Below the pieces are notes generated by a model that ran no database searches, was not told where the DNA came from, and saw only the letters and a program-made list of their open reading frames with translations. DNA of 55,115 nucleotides from a virus. Position numbers and translations under genes: made by a program. The stretch spans positions 1 to 55,115 of the IMG/VR virus record IMGVR_UViG_3300021406_000003; one strand, 5' to 3'. Shown piece by piece: positions 7,324 to 13,713 of the stretch. The stretch's first letter is position 1, and the number at the start of each line of letters is the position of its first letter.

Positions 7324-7449
7324 TTAGCTCCCCGTAGGATTAGGCGCTGAAGGAGCGGCGGCATCTTCTTTGGGTGCGTCGGCTGGCGGGACGGCGGGAA
7401 TCGCCGCGGTCTCTTCGCCTGGGTCAGGAGTCTTTTCAGTATCGCTCAT
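7324..7449 (-). CDS. Pro/Ala-rich disordered protein (41 aa)
   Basis: MSDTEKTPDPGEETAAIP and onward: low-complexity, acidic and probably unstructured. It is the first ORF of the Acb2-RyR operon and ends 4 nt before the TTG start of the next gene. It could act mainly as a translational coupler. The frame is open further upstream across a terminator-like hairpin, so the start is uncertain. Confidence 0.5.
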   Translation of the reverse strand: MSDTEKTPDPGEETAAIPAVPPADAPKEDAAAPSAPNPTGS

Positions 7450-7473
7450 GGCAGGCAGGATACCGCAGGCCAT

Positions 7474-7512
7474 GAAAAAAGCCCTCGTCGTGTGATTCGG
7501 ATACGAAGGCTT
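7474..7512 (-). terminator. Terminator or attenuator before the Acb2-RyR operon
   Basis: On the minus strand a 10-bp stem AAGCCTTCGT/ACGAGGGCTT (one G-U) with a 14-nt loop is followed by a T run. It is only 25 nt upstream of the leftward operon start. It either stops leftward read-through from the opposing region or attenuates the operon itself. Confidence 0.6.
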
Positions 7513-7557
7513 CGTGTCCACAACGCTCAACTTACTCATCGCAAAATAAGGAGCACC

Positions 7558-7785
7558 GTGCCTGTACCATATCCGCCCGATCCCAAGGAAGTCCTCCTGT
7601 CTGACATGGATCGCCAGGTCATCTTCCTCATCGCCGAGGGCCAGCGCGCCAAGGTCATCGCCGGCCTCCTCAAGCTCTCGCGCAAACAGCTCACGACCAT
7701 CTACGAAGACCTCCGCAAGAAGATCGGAACGCCCTCGTGGACCGGCGTTGCGGTGTGGGCCATCCGAAACGGAGTCATCAAATGA
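7558..7785 (+). CDS. LuxR-type HTH protein (75 aa)
   Basis: Start GTG 7558 chosen for AAGGAG 4 nt upstream. The whole protein is a GerE-like domain: LSDMDRQVIFLIAEGQRAKV, then IAGLLKLSRKQLTTIYEDLR and KKIGT…AVWAIRNGVI, matching the E/D-x-x-V-x-x-x-I-A-x-G, recognition-helix and AIxxGLI signature of LuxR regulators. First gene of the rightward accessory operon, so probable local regulator. Confidence 0.72.
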   Translation: MPVPYPPDPKEVLLSDMDRQVIFLIAEGQRAKVIAGLLKLSRKQLTTIYEDLRKKIGTPSWTGVAVWAIRNGVIK

Positions 7786-8045
7786 GCGTTAACGTCCATA
7801 ACCTACCGATCAACGAAGAACTCACGATGGACGGCCCCGTGAACGTCTATATGCCCGAGGATATCACGATGGGAGTTTTCGGACTCGGGGATGACTTGAA
7901 AGCCCCACTAGTGGTCATTATCGTCGACCACTATCCTCCATGCTGCGTCGCGAAGACCGCAGAGCAATGCCGCCATTGGGCCGCAGACTTCACGCGAGCA
8001 GCAGAAGAACTCGAGAAGCGCGCGAAAGTTGAGGAGCCGAAATGA
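7782..8045 (+). CDS. Hypothetical protein (87 aa)
   Basis: The ATG overlaps the HTH gene stop (ATGA). Begins MSVNVHNLPINEELTMDG and contains a mixed beta/alpha core with VVIIVDHYPPCCVAK, ending in a charged helix. Coupled to genes on both sides. Family not recognised. Confidence 0.6.
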   Translation: MSVNVHNLPINEELTMDGPVNVYMPEDITMGVFGLGDDLKAPLVVIIVDHYPPCCVAKTAEQCRHWAADFTRAAEELEKRAKVEEPK

Positions 8046-8242
8046 CTATTCTTCAGATCGCTGCCGCCCTGGAGATCGGAGGCTTCGGCTTCGATGAATC
8101 CATCGCTATAGCAAAGGGAAGCGGCGCGAAAGTCCCCTCTCTCCGAGAGCAACTCCACATCGCTCGCACAGCGCAAGAACTCCAACGCAGGCGTGCCGAA
8201 GCTCTCGAAGAGATCATCGGGCAGATCGAACGTGAACCGTGA
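8042..8242 (+). CDS. Hypothetical helical protein (66 aa)
   Basis: Predicted all-helical: ALEIGGFGFDESIAIAKGSG then a coiled-coil-like ARTAQELQRRRAEALEEIIG. ATGA overlaps at both ends. Function unknown. Confidence 0.6.
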   Translation: MTILQIAAALEIGGFGFDESIAIAKGSGAKVPSLREQLHIARTAQELQRRRAEALEEIIGQIEREP

Positions 8243-8571
8243 TCCCGGACTCTAAACTCGACGAGCTCCTCGCGCTCGCAACGAACGCTTTGCAATCGCG
8301 TGATATTTGGTATTTATGGAATGAGAATCCGTCCCCCGATGGAGGCAGAGCATCTCGGCTGATTTACGCTGCGGATCCCGAGACTGTCATGCGACTCGTC
8401 GAGGAAATACGCATGCTCCGCCTAGAGCGGGATGAAGCAAGGACCGAGATCAAGCGTCTCATGCACCTAGCGATGGAGATGAATAAGGAACTTAGCGCCT
8501 ACCACCAAGCAGAAAGACCCCCAGAAAAAATTTCTCAGGGAGCAGAAGGAGACCCCAAGCCGACGCCGTAG
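8239..8571 (+). CDS. Hypothetical protein with coiled coil (110 aa)
   Basis: GTG start overlaps the previous stop (GTGA). N-terminal helical region, then a long amphipathic helix PETVMRLVEEIRMLRLERDE continuing for about 45 residues, likely a dimerising coiled coil. Common architecture of phage early proteins of unknown role. Confidence 0.6.
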   Translation: MIPDSKLDELLALATNALQSRDIWYLWNENPSPDGGRASRLIYAADPETVMRLVEEIRMLRLERDEARTEIKRLMHLAMEMNKELSAYHQAERPPEKISQGAEGDPKPTP

Positions 8572-8578
8572 ATACACC

Positions 8579-8690
8579 ATCGCGAGACGACCGCTCGACG
8601 GAGCGCCGATCTCGGAAAGGCTTGTGGGCGCATCGGCGTCCTTACCACAAGCGGGATGTCGGTAGCCCAGAGTCCAGTCGCTCGCGCGAT
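8579..8690 (+). ncRNA. Pseudoknotted structured RNA of unknown family
   Basis: An outer helix ATCGCGAG (8579-8586) pairs with CTCGCG(CG)AT (8681-8690). Inside are hairpin CGCTC-GACG-GAGCG (8592-8605) and an 8-bp stem GCTTGTGG/CCACAAGC (8620-8627/8645-8652). The loop of that stem contains ATCGGCG (8632-8638), complementary to CGCCGAT at 8604-8610, forming an H-type pseudoknot partly competing with the first hairpin. A strong terminator follows 4 nt later. It occupies the only sizeable gap in this operon. I do not recognise it as a known riboswitch or ribozyme. Confidence 0.62.
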
Positions 8691-8693
8691 TTC

Positions 8694-8723
8694 ACTCCCT
8701 CGGGATACCTAGAGGGAGTTTTT
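8694..8723 (+). terminator. Rho-independent terminator after the pseudoknot RNA
   Basis: Perfect 8-bp stem ACTCCCTC/GAGGGAGT with a 10-nt loop, followed by five T. It would end the upstream transcript or release the structured RNA. Confidence 0.85.
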
Positions 8724-8787
8724 CTTGCCAAGTCCATCACGAAAACAAGCACACGGGTACGGCTACGGCAGCGGACGAGGCTCCGCC

Positions 8788-8991
8788 ATGACCAAGCAGT
8801 TCAACGAGAACATGGCCAAGCCGCCAAGCGAAAGACCCTACCCCTTCCGCTCATCCGACTCCCCCACCCCATCCGGGAGACAGTGCTACGGCCTCTCAAG
8901 CCTCTCCGATTGGCAAGTCCTCACCCTCATCGCCGTCGCCATGTACCTCATCCACGCCATAGCCATGAAGCTCGGATGCAACTGCCCATGA
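8788..8991 (+). CDS. Small single-pass membrane protein (67 aa)
   Basis: Start MTKQFNENMAKPPS chosen for a GGACGAGG purine stretch upstream. The C-terminal transmembrane helix is LTLIAVAMYLIHAIAMKLG, preceded by a polar segment. An ATGA overlap connects it to the next gene. Function unknown; position after a terminator implies its own promoter or read-through. Confidence 0.55.
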   Translation: MTKQFNENMAKPPSERPYPFRSSDSPTPSGRQCYGLSSLSDWQVLTLIAVAMYLIHAIAMKLGCNCP

Positions 8992-9278
8992 AGATACGCC
9001 TCGATTCCGGCACCGTGCTCGACGTCGACCATGAGCTTCGTCTCGCAAGCGCAGCAGATCAATGGAAGCTCGTAGCAGTTCTTCAGGCCCTCCACGCAGC
9101 CCTTAGCGTGCGCACTAAACACGGTCCCCCATACCCCGGCGTAGTCGATGCGATAAACGAAGTGCTCGATAACCACGGCGACTCCGAGGACATCGGAGAT
9201 GCGTGCTATTTGCATGGGCGTTCGTCCATGCGGCAAGCCGTCCGCCAAGCCGCAGGCGTCGTCGAGGAAGGCTCATGA
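8988..9278 (+). CDS. Hypothetical protein (96 aa)
   Basis: Begins MKIRLDSGTVLDVDHELRLA, a beta hairpin followed by helices, acidic overall. The start overlaps the previous stop and its own stop overlaps the next ATG, so the start is well supported. No known family. Confidence 0.65.
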   Translation: MKIRLDSGTVLDVDHELRLASAADQWKLVAVLQALHAALSVRTKHGPPYPGVVDAINEVLDNHGDSEDIGDACYLHGRSSMRQAVRQAAGVVEEGS

Positions 9279-9487
9279 CCTTCCCCCCCGGCTCCATCCT
9301 CACGCACCGCAAAGGCGGCACCTACACCGTCATCCTCACCCCTGACCTCTGCACCCTCGAGGAAACCCGCGAGCCCGCATACGCCTACCTCGCCCAAAGC
9401 ACCGGCAAAATTCACGTCCGCCGACAATCGGAGATGGAAGACGGGCGCTTCCGGCGTCTCAAAGAAGCGCAGGAGCCTCAGAGATAG
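9275..9487 (+). CDS. DUF1653-like small protein (70 aa)
   Basis: PGSILTHRKGGTYTVI, then a middle strand with AYAYLAQSTGKIHVR, fits the DUF1653 pattern (PG-x-x-x-x-H-x-K-GG-x-Y, later Y-x-x-x-x-TG-x-x-x-VR), a compact beta domain frequent in phage and plasmid genomes and of unknown biochemical role. Last gene of this rightward run; its end overlaps the convergent winged-helix gene by 29 nt. Confidence 0.65.
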   Translation: MTFPPGSILTHRKGGTYTVILTPDLCTLEETREPAYAYLAQSTGKIHVRRQSEMEDGRFRRLKEAQEPQR

Positions 9488-9875
9488 CTTTCTGGTATCC
9501 GTTGCCATTTCCATACAGACCAAACCGAGGATTGAGCCGGTACAAATGCCCCGCTCCTATTCTTCCCCCACGTAAGATAACGTTTCTTCGTAAAAGCTGC
9601 GTTATCGCCCGCGAAACACCCTGTTGCTTTAACCCGAGCGCCTTCCCTATCTGCGCCTGGGAAGTCACCGCGCATCCGTTCCCAACGCGCGTCTTCGAAA
9701 CCAAATAGCAAAGCACACGCAAGCTCTCCCCTCGTAACACCTTATCCCTGGCAGCCTTGTCCAAAGCCCCCTGGAATACCATCACAAACGGCGGCAGGGG
9801 ACTTTTTCTCCTCGAAGAAGCACCGTCCTCAACGACCTCATACGTCGTCGCGTCGATCTCAATCGTCTGGTTCAT
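9459..9875 (-). CDS. RepL/MarR-type winged-helix protein (138 aa)
   Basis: LRVLCYLVSKTRVGNGCAVT, then SQAQIGKALGLKQQGVSRAI and a winged beta hairpin GGRIGAGHLYRLNPRFGLYG give a typical MarR-like or RepL-like winged helix. The FVMVFQGALDKAARDK lead-in resembles plasmid RepL initiators. Start ATG 9875 has GAGGG 4 nt upstream; GTG 9893 is possible. Two palindromes lie just upstream, suggesting autoregulation. Either a transcription factor or a replication initiator; no other replication gene is visible in the genome. Confidence 0.65.
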   Translation of the reverse strand: MNQTIEIDATTYEVVEDGASSRRKSPLPPFVMVFQGALDKAARDKVLRGESLRVLCYLVSKTRVGNGCAVTSQAQIGKALGLKQQGVSRAITQLLRRNVILRGGRIGAGHLYRLNPRFGLYGNGNGYQKAISEAPALL

Positions 9876-9887
9876 TTCGCCCTCATA

Positions 9888-9938
9888 CAACACCCACTAC
9901 AACACGGGTGTTGTACTGTTACTACACATAGGTAGTAA
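9888..9938. promoter_or_regulatory. Twin operator palindromes before the winged-helix gene
   Basis: CAACACCC (9888-9895) with GGGTGTTG (9906-9913), and TTACTAC (9919-9925) with GTAGTAA (9932-9938), both perfect inverted repeats in the promoter position of the leftward winged-helix gene. Such spacing fits a dimeric winged-helix regulator. Confidence 0.6.
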
Positions 9939-9939
9939 A

Positions 9940-10573
9940 GCCTTTCACGACACGAAACGCGCTTTCCCTTTATTCATACCGGAAAGATTCGCGCTCTTCT
10001 CCTTCATACTACTCCGCCCTCTTATTCTTATATACCTTATACGCGGAGGCACTCCGCAGTGAAGCCGTAGGCGTAACGGAATACCAAGCAACCCATTCAC
10101 TACTCTCAACTCGCCTCAGAAAAAATCTCTGCGCAAATTTTCACCGGGGGCACTAGCAAAGGGTGAAGATCATCCCCCACACCGCCGTAAGCCAGGGGTC
10201 ACCGGGTTGTCGTCGGCGATCGTCGTCGGTGCGCTGCGGGAGTGCGTCGTGCTTGGTAGGTGTTGCTTGTTTGCGAAGGGGGTGGGCGTGGCACGGGGCC
10301 GGCGTTGGGCGGTGCGGATGCTGGCCTTCAGGGTGCCGTCGGGCACCGTGGGGGCTCTCCTTAGCGGAGGTCGCCACCAACGGCATGGGATGCCATGGCA
10401 CCGGCGCACACAGCTACGACAAAAGACATGGCAGAGAGAGCAGGAAGGGGCTAGGATGTGTGTAGGGGGATGTGGTAATCCCTCGCTTACGAGTAGCTTT
10501 GGCCGGATCCTGGCGTATTGGCTGTGGTTTAGGCTTGGCTGTCGTTGTATGCTATGAATAGGAGCTTAGTGGT
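9940..10573. other. Long non-coding region, possible origin or control region
   Basis: No convincing ORF on either strand; open frames here give Arg/Cys-rich unlikely proteins. The left part holds an AT-rich stretch (about 10019-10050) followed by hairpin GCGGAG-GCA-CTCCGC. The right part is very G-rich on the plus strand and contains hairpin GGTGCC-GTCG-GGCACC and palindrome TGCCATGGCA. By eye the G/C strand bias changes sign near 10150, compatible with a replication origin or a recombination junction. Confidence 0.45.
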
Positions 10574-10735
10574 ATGAGAGACGTATACGTGCGCGTTGCG
10601 CGAGCGCGCATCGAGTTGGATGAGATTTCGGCTGCGGTGTGGAGACTGCAGACGGCGAAGGATGTGGAGGGACTAGCAGATGGTCGGTATCGGACGTATA
10701 CGATTTTGGTGCCGTCGCGTGAGGCATGCGTATGA
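10574..10735 (+). CDS. Hypothetical microprotein (53 aa)
   Basis: Begins MRDVYVRVARARIELDEISA, preceded by TAGGAG about 9 nt before the ATG, and ends in an ATGA overlap with the next gene. Basic helix plus beta hairpin. First gene of the G-rich rightward block. Confidence 0.55.
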   Translation: MRDVYVRVARARIELDEISAAVWRLQTAKDVEGLADGRYRTYTILVPSREACV

Positions 10736-10950
10736 TCGTCGATATCCGGCAGAGTATCGGACCTCATGTGAGCCTTGGGACGTTTTGGCTTGACTTGCTG
10801 GAGCGCAAGATTGCTCAGTATGCGCGTCGGCCGGATCCCGGCGTGACGTTGATTTCCACGGGGCTTGATCGACATCGTCGGCCTCGGGTACGTATTGATC
10901 GAGAACCTGGGCGTATGTATATCGACGCCACGTCGCCTATTGAGCGATGA
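10732..10950 (+). CDS. Hypothetical protein (72 aa)
   Basis: MIVDIRQSIGPHVSLGTFWL begins at an ATG overlapping the previous stop. A C-terminal DRHRRPRVRIDREPGRMYID looks like beta strands. The stop codon is one base before the first hammerhead ribozyme. Family unknown. Confidence 0.6.
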   Translation: MIVDIRQSIGPHVSLGTFWLDLLERKIAQYARRPDPGVTLISTGLDRHRRPRVRIDREPGRMYIDATSPIER

Positions 10951-10951
10951 C

Positions 10952-11016
10952 GGCTTCGCCTGAAGAGTCTCAGCGTGTCGGTTGAGACGAAACGGCCTTG
11001 AGGCCGTCGCGGAATC
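10952..11016 (+). ncRNA. Hammerhead ribozyme 1 (type I)
   Basis: All core elements are in order. CTGAAGA (10960-10966) is followed by stem II GTCTCA/TGAGAC, then GAAA (10989-10992), then stem III CGGCC-TTGA-GGCCG closed by the A-U pair, then the H17 cleavage base C at 11008. Open stem I is formed by CTTCGC upstream with GCGGA downstream, including a G-U. Predicted cut between 11008 and 11009, in the leader of the next gene, 54 nt before its ATG. Confidence 0.88.
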
Positions 11017-11062
11017 CGATTCCGTACTTTACTTTCTCTCATCTCTAGGAGTATTTCAGACC

Positions 11063-11395
11063 ATGTCTATTCCAGCTTCAGCGGCCAAGCTTGCTTCGGC
11101 TGACCACGGATCTCATGGGCAGCCGGGCAGTGGTGCTACGCAGCGCAGCGCCAGCGTATGGCGTCTCATTTCCGGGAAATTCGCGTGTCAAGTGCGGGAG
11201 CGATCCGGCAGTAATCAGGGATACATCGAATGGCATCACGAGCGCGAGGTAATATACCGCCACGCATCCCTAGATGAGCTCCTTGCCGTTGCGCTATCTG
11301 AGGAGAGCGTCCCTGAGATCAGGGCCGCGATTCGGGAAGCGATTGGCGATGCGGAGGATGCGATGGACGCGGCATCTACGTCCCAGACCGCCTGA
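11063..11395 (+). CDS. Hypothetical protein bracketed by hammerheads (110 aa)
   Basis: Begins MSIPASAAKLASADHGSHGQ with AGGAG upstream. A Ser/Gly-rich N-terminus leads into a compact domain WRLISGKFACQVRERSGSNQ … HASLDELLAVALSEE and an acidic helical tail. Its stop codon is part of the conserved CTGACGA core of the second hammerhead, so the ribozymes would release an mRNA of about 443 nt carrying exactly this gene. Function unknown. Confidence 0.65.
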   Translation: MSIPASAAKLASADHGSHGQPGSGATQRSASVWRLISGKFACQVRERSGSNQGYIEWHHEREVIYRHASLDELLAVALSEESVPEIRAAIREAIGDAEDAMDAASTSQTA

Positions 11396-11455
11396 CGAGG
11401 CTAGGCTGATCGGCCTAGCCGAAACCGGAACGCTTGCGGGCGTTCCTGGTCGCGG
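11388..11455 (+). ncRNA. Hammerhead ribozyme 2 (type I)
   Basis: Stem I strand CCGC is followed by core CTGACGA (11392-11398), an 8-bp stem II GGCTAGGC/GCCTAGCC, GAAA (11421-11424), then stem III CCGGAACGC pairing with GCGTTCC(T)GG, then GTC with cleavage base C at 11451, and the returning stem I strand GCGG. It shares CGCGGAATCCGAT around the cleavage site with ribozyme 1 although stems II and III differ, so both core and fold are conserved. Confidence 0.88.
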
Positions 11456-11510
11456 AATCCGATCTTCCATCGAGGTTCTTCGCCGCCTTGCGTAACCGGC
11501 TAGGCGCGTT

Positions 11511-11543
11511 GCTCCCCCTGTGTACTCCTATTCCGGGGGGAGC
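11511..11543 (+). other. GC-rich hairpin in the gap after hammerhead 2
   Basis: GCTCCCCC pairs with GGGGGGAGC across a 16-nt loop. No T run follows directly, so it is not a clear terminator. The roughly 140 nt between the ribozyme and the next ATG show nothing else I can name. Confidence 0.4.
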
Positions 11544-11593
11544 GACGAGGTGCTTTTGGTTGGTAGGAATAGGGTGTTAGGAGTGCTTCGCTT

Positions 11594-11851
11594 ATGTATA
11601 CCGTGACGAACTTCCGCACGAAGAAGGCGCTGAAGGATGCGCTGATCGCAGGCAAGCGTGTGGAAGTGTACCAGCCCAACGGAGATATCTTTGGGCGCGC
11701 ACCGCAAACAGAGGGGCGCGTGGCGATCGAAGGGCCGCATTATCCCGAGCCTCACCGTTGGTATGCCGAGGCGATCATTGCTGGCGGCGTTATCGTTTCT
11801 CTCGACGGGAAGAGCGTTGAGAAGATGCGCGCGAAGGCGGCTATATCATGA
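11594..11851 (+). CDS. Hypothetical small beta-domain protein (85 aa)
   Basis: MYTVTNFRTKKALKDALIAG, then KRVEVYQPNGDIFGR: a short helix and a beta-rich core ending SLDGKSVEKMRAK, typical of phage accessory microproteins. AGGAG lies about 11 nt before the ATG; the stop overlaps the next ATG. Confidence 0.68.
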   Translation: MYTVTNFRTKKALKDALIAGKRVEVYQPNGDIFGRAPQTEGRVAIEGPHYPEPHRWYAEAIIAGGVIVSLDGKSVEKMRAKAAIS

Positions 11852-11946
11852 GCCGATTCGCTGCGTCAAGCTTTGGCCGGGAATGTGGCCAAGCGTACTT
11901 GCGCGAGAACGGGTTCGCAGTACACGACATAGGGGAGACTTCGTGA
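11848..11946 (+). CDS. Hypothetical microprotein (32 aa)
   Basis: MSRFAASSFGRECGQAYLRE, starting in an ATGA overlap with the upstream gene and ending in a GTGA overlap with a possible next ORF. Too short for family assignment; overlaps on both sides support translation. Confidence 0.45.
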   Translation: MSRFAASSFGRECGQAYLRENGFAVHDIGETS

Positions 11947-12251
11947 GTTCCTCTGCGCGCGGGCGCGTAGGCGCGCGGGAGGCTTTGCGGGCTGCGAGCT
12001 TGCGCTTGCCGCTTCCTGGGCAGCTCTCGCTCTTGGAGGAGTATGCGCTTTCCGGGGCCTTTTTCACACTAACCTTCAGGAGTTTTTCCGAGCTATGCTT
12101 ACTGCTTTGCCTGCTGCCGTTCCTCCCAGCTCTCCTGAGATCGAGAAGGCCAAGGCTGCCTGTGTGGCATACTTGCCAACGATCGAGCGGACTTCGCCTG
12201 GCGACGGCGGGGCGCTCAAAGTGCCCTTTGGGGGCTCGTACGTTCGCGTGA
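11943..12251 (+). CDS. Doubtful ORF (102 aa)
   Basis: GTG start overlapping the previous stop, giving MSSSARGRVGAREALRAASL and a Leu-rich C-terminus. The last 157 nt overlap the next, better supported gene in another frame, so at most the first 50 codons are plausible. The 11947-12094 stretch otherwise holds only the hairpin-prone GCGCGC…GCGCGC segment. Confidence 0.22.
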   Translation: MSSSARGRVGAREALRAASLRLPLPGQLSLLEEYALSGAFFTLTFRSFSELCLLLCLLPFLPALLRSRRPRLPVWHTCQRSSGLRLATAGRSKCPLGARTFA

Positions 12252-12349
12252 CGTGCTACCACCGCGCTGACGGAGAGCTTGTCGTCAAAGTTACTCGCCC
12301 GCACCGGGTTCGGCATTACCACCTCGTTTTTTCGGAGACGCAACCATGA
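12095..12349 (+). CDS. Hypothetical protein (84 aa)
   Basis: Starts MLTALPAAVPPSSPEIEKAK with AGGAG upstream. C-terminal half forms beta strands (YVRVTCYHRADGELVVKVTR). Stop overlaps the next ATG. Unknown family. Confidence 0.65.
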   Translation: MLTALPAAVPPSSPEIEKAKAACVAYLPTIERTSPGDGGALKVPFGGSYVRVTCYHRADGELVVKVTRPHRVRHYHLVFSETQP

Positions 12350-12792
12350 TGACGCTGTGCGATCTATGCCGTTCCCCTGAGCTTGATGCCGCTAAGGATG
12401 CGTGCCACTCCGCACGGATAGCCGCTCACGAGGCCGCGAATATCGCCGAGGAGCACTTGCAGCGGATGCGCCTGGAATATCATCTCGTCTTCGACCGATT
12501 GCATCGGGAGCATCCACACCCGTATACGGAGACGCACCCGAAGGCGAGTGAGGAGTTTGCCTCTTGGATGAAGGCCCCGCATGCAGAGCTCATAGCCGAG
12601 CTTCACCGGCGGGGATATGGGGACTTCGCCGCTTGGTGCGGGGCAAATAACGCGCGCGTGAATTATGCTTTGCAGCTCTTGGAGGCCGCAGAGCTTCTCG
12701 TTTGCGGAAAGTGCGGGCATCGGCCGCTGCTCACGATTTTACAATCGCAATCTACGCTCGGGCCGACCCCGCCGCCGGAGAAGCGCGCATGA
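12346..12792 (+). CDS. Zinc-binding helical protein (148 aa)
   Basis: N-terminal CDLC and C-terminal CGKCG can jointly coordinate a metal, bringing the ends of a long helical region (HSARIAAHEAANIAEEHLQR) together. Overlaps both neighbours by 4 nt. The role is unknown. Confidence 0.62.
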   Translation: MMTLCDLCRSPELDAAKDACHSARIAAHEAANIAEEHLQRMRLEYHLVFDRLHREHPHPYTETHPKASEEFASWMKAPHAELIAELHRRGYGDFAAWCGANNARVNYALQLLEAAELLVCGKCGHRPLLTILQSQSTLGPTPPPEKRA

Positions 12793-13172
12793 GTTACACG
12801 CCCGAGGAGATCGAGTCCGCGCTGACCGAGGCGAAGGCCCTACTGCGCCATCGCCACGGGGACAACCGCCGCGCGCTAGTCGAGATTATCGAACAGCTCC
12901 GAGCCGACTTACGGCACATGGATAGCGAGCGCGCTTTGGCAGGGGATGAAGCGCAGCATTGGGCAACGCGGGCGATGCGAGCGGAGACCAAACTCGAGCA
13001 CGCCGAGCAACAGCATGCGAAACTGATTGATGCGCTCGAGGCCATTCTGGAGATTCCTAGACCTCGAGAGGTGCAAGGGGACACTGCATTCGCCGTTATC
13101 GTGAACGCGCGGAGCGACGGCTACAATCTCGCTTTGGATGCCGTGCGCGCCGCCGCGAAGGCGCACGAGTGA
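12789..13172 (+). CDS. Coiled-coil protein (127 aa)
   Basis: Start MSYTPEEIESALTEAKALLR overlaps the previous stop. A long charged heptad region (ATRAMRAETKLEHAEQQHAK) predicts a coiled coil, then a short domain SDGYNLALDAVRAAAKAHE. Frequently seen in phage operons; function unknown. Confidence 0.65.
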   Translation: MSYTPEEIESALTEAKALLRHRHGDNRRALVEIIEQLRADLRHMDSERALAGDEAQHWATRAMRAETKLEHAEQQHAKLIDALEAILEIPRPREVQGDTAFAVIVNARSDGYNLALDAVRAAAKAHE

Positions 13173-13540
13173 AGCGCTTCGCCACGCTTGATGATCTGTA
13201 CGCGGCCATTCCGCCGACCGCGTGCAAGGGGCTCTGCTGGGAATCGTGTATTGCCGGCGTCCGCGCGCACCCCGATGAGCACGAGCGCATGCGTAAGCTA
13301 GCCGAGAACCGCCCGACGGTCGCGAAAGTTGGACATGGGCAATGCCGTTATCTCACGCTCGAGCGGCGCTGCTCGGTGTACGAGGCGCGTCCGCTCATCT
13401 GTCGGCTGTATGGTGCGATCGAGAACTCGCAGATCGGATGCGAGCATGGGTGCTGCGATGAGCCGCTCGTCGAGGCCGAGAGCTTCGAGCTCATGAAAGC
13501 GTACGTTCTGTTGCGTTCCGGGCAGTACGAGCCGATCTAG
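13169..13540 (+). CDS. YkgJ-type cysteine-cluster protein (123 aa)
   Basis: CKGLCWESC near residue 19, then CRYLTLERRCSVYEARPLIC and a C-terminal CEHGCC, reproduce the YkgJ/CxxCxxCC family pattern, including RC-x-V/I-YE-x-RP-x-x-CR. These proteins bind zinc or iron; no reaction is established. GTG start overlaps the upstream stop. Last gene of the rightward block; it faces the Ro cassette. Confidence 0.78.
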   Translation: MKRFATLDDLYAAIPPTACKGLCWESCIAGVRAHPDEHERMRKLAENRPTVAKVGHGQCRYLTLERRCSVYEARPLICRLYGAIENSQIGCEHGCCDEPLVEAESFELMKAYVLLRSGQYEPI

Positions 13541-13608
13541 TGCCCGGTGAGCGCGTGGTACGCCGTGGCGGCCGCTGCGAGGTACAGGAGAACGATGACC
13601 ACGCTCAA
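13537..13608 (-). CDS. Possible tiny membrane protein (23 aa)
   Basis: TTG start overlapping the preceding stop (TTGA); MSVVIVLLYLAAAATAYHAL is one transmembrane helix. It is paired with the 20-aa ORF just upstream. A similar tandem of tiny membrane ORFs occurs at 21816-21988. It lies past the TROVE terminator, so expression is uncertain. Confidence 0.3.
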   Translation of the reverse strand: MSVVIVLLYLAAAATAYHALTGH

Positions 13609-13667
13609 TGCCCCGCGTTGAGGCGCATGAGCACGTACAGAGCTGCGAAGACGCCTAGAGCTACCAT
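13605..13667 (-). CDS. Possible tiny membrane protein (20 aa)
   Basis: MVALGVFAALYVLMRLNAGH: a hydrophobic helix with a basic end, coupled by overlap to the 23-aa ORF. Plausible but too short to prove by reading alone. Confidence 0.3.
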   Translation of the reverse strand: MVALGVFAALYVLMRLNAGH

Positions 13668-13713
13668 GAGCTCGAGCGTACGACGCTGAGATTATGGGGT
13701 GATGAAGACCACA

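Noticed and set aside
8622-8987. N-terminal extension of the 96-aa gene
   Set aside because: The extra 122 residues run through the structured RNA and membrane-protein gene in the wrong frame; the internal ATG with overlap is the real start.
10163-10465. 100-aa rightward ORF in the non-coding gap
   Set aside because: Arg/Cys/Gly-rich composition typical of G-rich non-coding DNA; no ribosome site or neighbour coupling.
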